From the NCBI GenBank assembly GCA_045806505.1, contig JBJMJE010000168.1, positions 1 to 10,508 of the forward strand: 10,508 nucleotides of DNA, read 5' to 3'. Of the stretch, positions 6,893-10,508 are shown one piece after another (position 1 is the stretch's first letter; each line of letters opens with the position of its first letter). Under the pieces are notes generated by a model. It saw nothing but the letters and a program-made list of their open reading frames with translations. It did not search any database and was not told the origin of the DNA. Position numbers and translations under genes: made by a program. Source of the DNA: DASVFB01 sp045806505. GTDB taxonomy: Bacteria > Actinomycetota > Thermoleophilia > Gaiellales > Gaiellaceae.

Positions 6893-8479
6893 GCGCGAAT
6901 CCTCGAGGTCGAGGTCGCGCTGGAGGGTGTGCATGACCTCCTCCGCGATTCGCCCCTCGTTACGTAGCGCGACGATTGCGCCGCGCTCCGCCTCGAGCAA
7001 CTCGCGCCGCGCGCGCTGGTACTGAAGCGAGCGCTCCTCGATGTCGCCGTCGTCGCCGTCGTCGAAGCGCGCGCGGAAACGCCGCTGCCGGAACTCGTAC
7101 GCGCCCCGCAGCCGTTCGGCGGTATCGGCGCGGACGGTGCCGTCCTCGATCAGCTCCTCGAGGCGCGCGATGGCAGCCTCCGCCGCGTGAATCCGCGCCT
7201 TCGACTCCTCCCTCACGTTCAGGCCGTCGTCCTCGAGCCCGAGCGCGCGGATCACGAGCGGCATCGACAGGCCCTGGAGCACGAGCGTTGCGAACACGAC
7301 GGAGAAAGCGAGGAACACGATGAGGTCGCGTCCGGCGAACGGCGTTCCCGCGTCGGTCGTCAGCGGAATCGCAAGCGCTGCCGCGAGCGTGACGGCGCCG
7401 CGCATGCCCGTCCAGCAGACGAAGACCGGCTGCTGCCACGGCGGATAGGGATCGCGCCTGCGGATGCTCGAGAACAGGAGCCGCGGCAGGTACGTCAGCG
7501 GGATCACCCAGATTGCACGCGTCGCGATGACGACGCCCGACACAGCGACGGCATAGCCGATGAGCTGCGCCGTCGAGAAGCCCGACAGGCGGTCGAGGAT
7601 CGGTTGCAGCTGCAGGCCGACGAGCCCGAACAGCAGCGCGTTCATGATGAACGTGAAGATCGACCAGAACGCCCGTCCCTGCAGCCGCGTCTCGACCGTC
7701 GTCAGCTCCGGCGTATGCCAGCCCATGTACACGCCCGCGGTCACGACGGCGAGCACGCCGGAGGCGCCGGCCGCCGACGCGGGGAGGAACGCGAAGTAGC
7801 CGGTCAGGAACGCGATCATCACCTCGAGGGGAGGGTTGTCGAGCCGGCGGCGCAGCAGGCGAACCAAGTGGCCGATCACGAGACCGATTCCGATGCCGCC
7901 GAGCACCGTCCAGACGAAGAGGGCGCTTGCGTGTAGGAGCGAGAACGAGCCCGTCACGACGGCGGCCACCGTGAACTTGAACAGCACCAGCGCGGTGCCG
8001 TCGTTGACGAGGCTCTCGCCTTCGATGATCGCGAGGGGCCTCCGCGGCACTCCGAGCCGGCGGCCGATCTCGGTCGCGGCCAGCGGATCCGTCGGTGAGA
8101 CGATCGATCCGAGCACGAGCGCGGCCGGCCACGACAGCCCGATCACGTAGTGAGCGACCACGCCGACCGAGATCGTCGTGGCGGCGACGAGACCGATTGC
8201 GAGCAGCGAGATCGGCCGCAGGTTCTGCCGAAGCTCGCGCAGGCCGGTGCCGTAGGCCGCCGAGTAGAGGAGCGGCGGCAGGATGCCGACGAGCACGACC
8301 TCCGGCGGCAGGGCGATGTCCGGGACGCCCGGCCCGAAGCCGAGCACGAGGCCGCCGAGCACGAGCAGGATCGGGTACGGGATCCGCAGCGGCTCGGCGA
8401 GGAGGAGCAGCGCCGCAGCCGAGACGAGCAGCACGAGAAGCTGAAGCTCTTCGTGAGTAGCGAACTCCGCCAGCGGCAC
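6881..8479 (-). CDS. CPA1-family Na+/H+ antiporter
   Basis: A 532-residue monovalent cation/proton antiporter that would exchange cytoplasmic Na+ (or K+) for external H+ to control pH and salt load. About 12 hydrophobic segments fill residues 10-410. Family motifs are PPLLYSAA (68-75), SPTDPLA (128-134), the ion-site sequence GESLVNDGTAL (154-164) with the CPA1 Asn-Asp pair N159-D160, and TGMRGAVTLA (357-366). The soluble tail (about 415-532) is helical and charged, with an acidic DDGDDGD run (473-479) and the closing segment around RDLDLEDSRL typical of actinobacterial members. The GTG at 8479 is chosen because it starts just before the first hydrophobic segment. A further 29-residue extension to a TTG at 8566 is arginine-rich, unlike the family, and would begin inside the palindrome at 8554-8579. 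No clear ribosome binding site precedes either start. It is divergent from the asparagine synthetase gene. Confidence 0.92.
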   Translation of the reverse strand: MPLAEFATHEELQLLVLLVSAAALLLLAEPLRIPYPILLVLGGLVLGFGPGVPDIALPPEVVLVGILPPLLYSAAYGTGLRELRQNLRPISLLAIGLVAATTISVGVVAHYVIGLSWPAALVLGSIVSPTDPLAATEIGRRLGVPRRPLAIIEGESLVNDGTALVLFKFTVAAVVTGSFSLLHASALFVWTVLGGIGIGLVIGHLVRLLRRRLDNPPLEVMIAFLTGYFAFLPASAAGASGVLAVVTAGVYMGWHTPELTTVETRLQGRAFWSIFTFIMNALLFGLVGLQLQPILDRLSGFSTAQLIGYAVAVSGVVIATRAIWVIPLTYLPRLLFSSIRRRDPYPPWQQPVFVCWTGMRGAVTLAAALAIPLTTDAGTPFAGRDLIVFLAFSVVFATLVLQGLSMPLVIRALGLEDDGLNVREESKARIHAAEAAIARLEELIEDGTVRADTAERLRGAYEFRQRRFRARFDDGDDGDIEERSLQYQRARRELLEAERGAIVALRNEGRIAEEVMHTLQRDLDLEDSRLDV

Positions 8480-8553
8480 GTGAGGAGTGTGCCGCCTGGG
8501 GGTGTTTCCGCGCCTCCGGCGCGCGAAAAGCAAGCCAGGCAAGGACGCAGGGA

Positions 8554-8579
8554 GTCCCGGTAGCAACTGCTACCGGGAC
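8554..8579. repeat. Perfect inverted repeat, 11-bp arms and 4-nt loop
   Basis: The arms GTCCCGGTAGC (8554-8564) and GCTACCGGGAC (8569-8579) match perfectly around AACT. Neither strand has a T-run after it, and the genes on both sides read away from it, so it is not a rho-independent terminator. It is centred within about 5 bp of the midpoint of the divergent spacer, which suits an operator for a dimeric regulator acting on both genes. A hairpin in the antiporter 5' leader is the alternative. Confidence 0.7.
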
Positions 8580-8648
8580 GACTGAGGACGCCGCATGGCG
8601 CCGCTTTGCAGCCGCCGGAGGTACGGAGGGCACCACCGGGCGGCGCAC

Positions 8649-8654
8649 TAGAGT
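8649..8654 (+). promoter_or_regulatory. Candidate -10 box of the asparagine synthetase gene
   Basis: TAGAGT fits TANNNT and ends 8 nt before the ATG at 8663. The nearest GGAGG is more than 40 nt upstream, too far to serve as a ribosome binding site, so a leaderless or nearly leaderless mRNA is likely. It lies in the shared GCACTAG motif (8645-8651). Confidence 0.4.
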
Positions 8655-8662
8655 AATCCGGC

Positions 8663-10508
8663 ATGTGCGGCATCTGCGGGACAGCCTCGACAGGCCGTGC
8701 AATCGATCTGGACCGGCTCGCCGCGATGAGCGCGACGCTCGTGCACCGCGGGCCCGACTCCGACGGGATGTACGTGGACGGTCCCGTCGGCCTCGCAGCG
8801 CGACGGCTCTCGATCATCGACCTCGAGACAGGGGATCAGCCGATCGCCAACGAGGACGGCAGCGTCGTGGTCGTGCAGAACGGCGAGATCTACAACTACG
8901 ACGAGCTCACGCGCGAGCTCGTTCGCGCCGGCCACCGCTTCCGCACGCACGGCGACACCGAGGTGCTCGTGCACGCGTACGAGGAGTGGGGAACGGCGTT
9001 CGCGGAGCGCCTGCGCGGCATGTTCGCGATCGCGATCTGGGACGGGCGCGCTCGCCGGCTCGTGCTCGCGCGCGACCGCTACGGGATCAAGCCGCTCTAC
9101 TACCGCGTCGACGGCGACGCCATCGATTTCGCTTCCGAGTTGCGTGCGCTGCCGCGCGGTGAAATCGACCTCGACGCGCTCGAGGGATTCCTCGCGTTCA
9201 ACTGCGTGCCGGCGCCGTACTCGATCTTCCGCGACACGCGAAAGCTGCCGCCGGGGCACGTCCTCGTCTGGAACGGCACGCTCGAGCTGCACCGTTACGC
9301 ACGGCCGGCGCCGGCGCTCGAGACGCGCGAGGAGGACGAGTCCGAACTGGTGGAGGAGCTGCGCGCGCGGATGCGCGATTCCGTTCGCGCGCATCTCGTG
9401 AGCGATGTGCCGGTCGGCGTACTTCTCTCGGGCGGCGTCGACTCGTGCACCCTCGCGGCGCTCGCGGCCGAGGAGACGAGCGAGCCGCTCCGCACGTTCT
9501 CGATCGGCTTCGAGGAACGGTCGTATGACGAGCTCGCGGATGCGCGGCTCGTCGCAGAACGCTACGGCACCGTCCACCGCGAGCTGGTGCTGCGTCCCGA
9601 CGCGGCGCTCTTGCTGCCCGAGCTCGCGGCGGCGTTCGACGAGCCGTTCGCCGATTCGTCGGCGCTGCCGACGTACCTCGTATCGCGGCTCGCGGCGGAG
9701 GACGTGAAGGTCGCGCTTTCCGGCGAGGGCGGCGACGAGCTCTTCGGCGGGTATTACACGTACCCGGCGTCGCTGCTCGCCGAGCGGTTCGGCCGTCCTG
9801 CGGCGCTGATCCGCCCGCTCGTGGAACGAATGCCGACGTCGACGCGGAGGGCAAGCCTCGACTACCGCGCGAAGCGGTTCGTGCGCGCCGCGAAGCTGCC
9901 GCCGCTCGAGCGGCACCACGGCTGGAAGGAGATCTTCTCGGCCGACGTGCGCGCCGAGCTGACGGGACGCCGTTCCGAATTCGACCCCGTCGACCTGCTG
10001 CGCGCGCGCTTCGGCGAGACGGAAGGCTCGGACCTGCTCGTGCGCTTGCAGGACGTCGACATCGGCACGTACCTCGTCGACGACCTGCTGGTGAAGACGG
10101 ACCGCGCGTCGATGGCGAACTCGCTCGAGGCACGCGTCCCGTTCCTCGACACGGTCGTCAGCGGGTTCGCCCTCGCTCTGCCGGCGCGGCACAAGGTGCG
10201 CGGGCTGTCGAAGAAGCGACTGCTCCGCAAAGCCGCGGCGCCGCTGCTACCCGAGCGCATCGTCAACGGGCGCAAGCGCGGCTTCTCGATCCCGGCCGCG
10301 GCGTGGCTGCGCGGCGACCTCACATCTTTCGCCCGCGAGACGCTGGCGGCAGACGTACTGCGGCGCCAGGGTTTCCTTCAGCCCGAAGTCGTGCATCGCA
10401 TCCTCGACGAGCACGTCAGCGGCGCCCAAGATTGGAGCCGCAATCTCTGGGGCCTGCTTGCCTTCACCTTGTGGTACGAACATCACATTGAGTCGGGCAC
10501 CGCGGCCA
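8663..10508 (+). CDS. asnB: Asparagine synthetase, glutamine-hydrolysing (3' end beyond window)
   Basis: The enzyme uses ATP and glutamine nitrogen to convert aspartate to asparagine in the cytoplasm. 615 codons are visible with no stop, so it leaves the window; at this length the family is nearly complete. The N-terminal class II glutaminase domain (about 2-165) has the nucleophile Cys exposed after Met removal (MCGICG), R48, N73 in NGEIYN, and D98 in GDTE, all matching the known glutaminase residues. The synthetase domain has the ATP pyrophosphatase loop SGGVDS (256-261), GEGGDELFGGY and VDDLLVKTDRASM with SLEARVPFLD. The ATG at 8663 is fixed by the need for Cys at position 2. Paralogues of this family also amidate other carboxylates, including in cell-surface glycan clusters, and the transferase gene 1.8 kb upstream makes that conceivable; nothing in the sequence proves it. 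Confidence 0.93.
   Translation, partial: MCGICGTASTGRAIDLDRLAAMSATLVHRGPDSDGMYVDGPVGLAARRLSIIDLETGDQPIANEDGSVVVVQNGEIYNYDELTRELVRAGHRFRTHGDTEVLVHAYEEWGTAFAERLRGMFAIAIWDGRARRLVLARDRYGIKPLYYRVDGDAIDFASELRALPRGEIDLDALEGFLAFNCVPAPYSIFRDTRKLPPGHVLVWNGTLELHRYARPAPALETREEDESELVEELRARMRDSVRAHLVSDVPVGVLLSGGVDSCTLAALAAEETSEPLRTFSIGFEERSYDELADARLVAERYGTVHRELVLRPDAALLLPELAAAFDEPFADSSALPTYLVSRLAAEDVKVALSGEGGDELFGGYYTYPASLLAERFGRPAALIRPLVERMPTSTRRASLDYRAKRFVRAAKLPPLERHHGWKEIFSADVRAELTGRRSEFDPVDLLRARFGETEGSDLLVRLQDVDIGTYLVDDLLVKTDRASMANSLEARVPFLDTVVSGFALALPARHKVRGLSKKRLLRKAAAPLLPERIVNGRKRGFSIPAAAWLRGDLTSFARETLAADVLRRQGFLQPEVVHRILDEHVSGAQDWSRNLWGLLAFTLWYEHHIESGTAA

Larger units (their letters stand above)
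8480..8662. other. Divergent intergenic region between antiporter and asparagine synthetase genes
   Basis: This 183-nt stretch is the longest gene-free span in the window. It holds a perfect inverted repeat (8554-8579), a smaller GC hairpin (8509-8523) and a -10-like box (8649-8654) for the plus-strand gene. I see no small gene with convincing coding features and no terminator. Promoters for both flanking genes should lie here. Confidence 0.6.

Noticed and set aside
8509..8523. Six-bp GC hairpin with 3-nt loop as a terminator
   Set aside because: T-rich sequence precedes rather than follows the stem on both strands, and the neighbouring genes both read away from it.
8648..10192. 514-codon minus-strand frame opposite the asparagine synthetase gene
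   Set aside because: The plus strand carries all catalytic residues of asparagine synthetase in one uninterrupted frame. The antisense product is Arg-rich without recognisable domains.
6401..10508. An exopolysaccharide gene cluster spanning the sugar transferase and asparagine synthetase
   Set aside because: The two families do co-occur in such clusters, but an unrelated antiporter on the other strand lies between them and no glycosyltransferase, flippase or chain-length gene is present.

Overview
The window is very GC-rich DNA packed with eight protein-coding genes and little intergenic space. Five of the eight genes start with GTG, and there are two 4-base GTGA stop/start overlaps. Several starts lack a Shine-Dalgarno sequence but have a -10-like hexamer 6-8 nt upstream. 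Together with the gene content (MMPL exporter, heterodimeric class I fumarase, actinobacterial-type CPA1 antiporter), this suggests a high-GC actinobacterium. A deep-branching soil lineage such as Thermoleophilia is my guess, not something shown directly.

Bases 1-6167 hold five genes, all on the minus strand. In order of transcription they are a LysR regulator, a maleylacetate-reductase-like iron-type alcohol dehydrogenase (start overlaps the lysR stop), an MMPL/RND exporter after 59 nt, a short fumarate-reductase/aspartate-oxidase-type flavoprotein after 38 nt, and the alpha subunit of a two-subunit class I fumarase or tartrate dehydratase. The last gene overlaps the flavoprotein stop and runs off base 1. 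Three of the five handle C4-C6 dicarboxylates. A plausible reading is a LysR-linked dicarboxylate module in which maleylacetate is reduced to 3-oxoadipate, and succinate, fumarate and malate are interconverted; substrates are inferred from family only. An internal promoter before the flavoprotein may make it two transcription units.

A 59-nt divergent spacer (6168-6226) separates lysR from a short monotopic sugar-phosphate transferase on the plus strand. The spacer carries -10-like boxes for both genes and a T-N11-A inverted repeat over the lysR start. The transferase gene converges on, and overlaps by 12 bp, the 3' end of a minus-strand CPA1 Na+/H+ antiporter gene.

A second divergent spacer (8480-8662) lies between the antiporter and a glutamine-hydrolysing asparagine synthetase that runs off the right edge. 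A perfect inverted repeat with 11-bp arms sits almost at its centre.

I saw no tRNA, rRNA, CRISPR array, insertion sequence, prophage or convincing rho-independent terminator. Most genes are ordinary housekeeping or metabolic families. The points most worth a second look are the compact flavoprotein coupled to fumarase, the LysR-dehydrogenase overlap, the centred palindrome, and the repeated leaderless-type start layout. I did not find a clearly new defence or mobile system.
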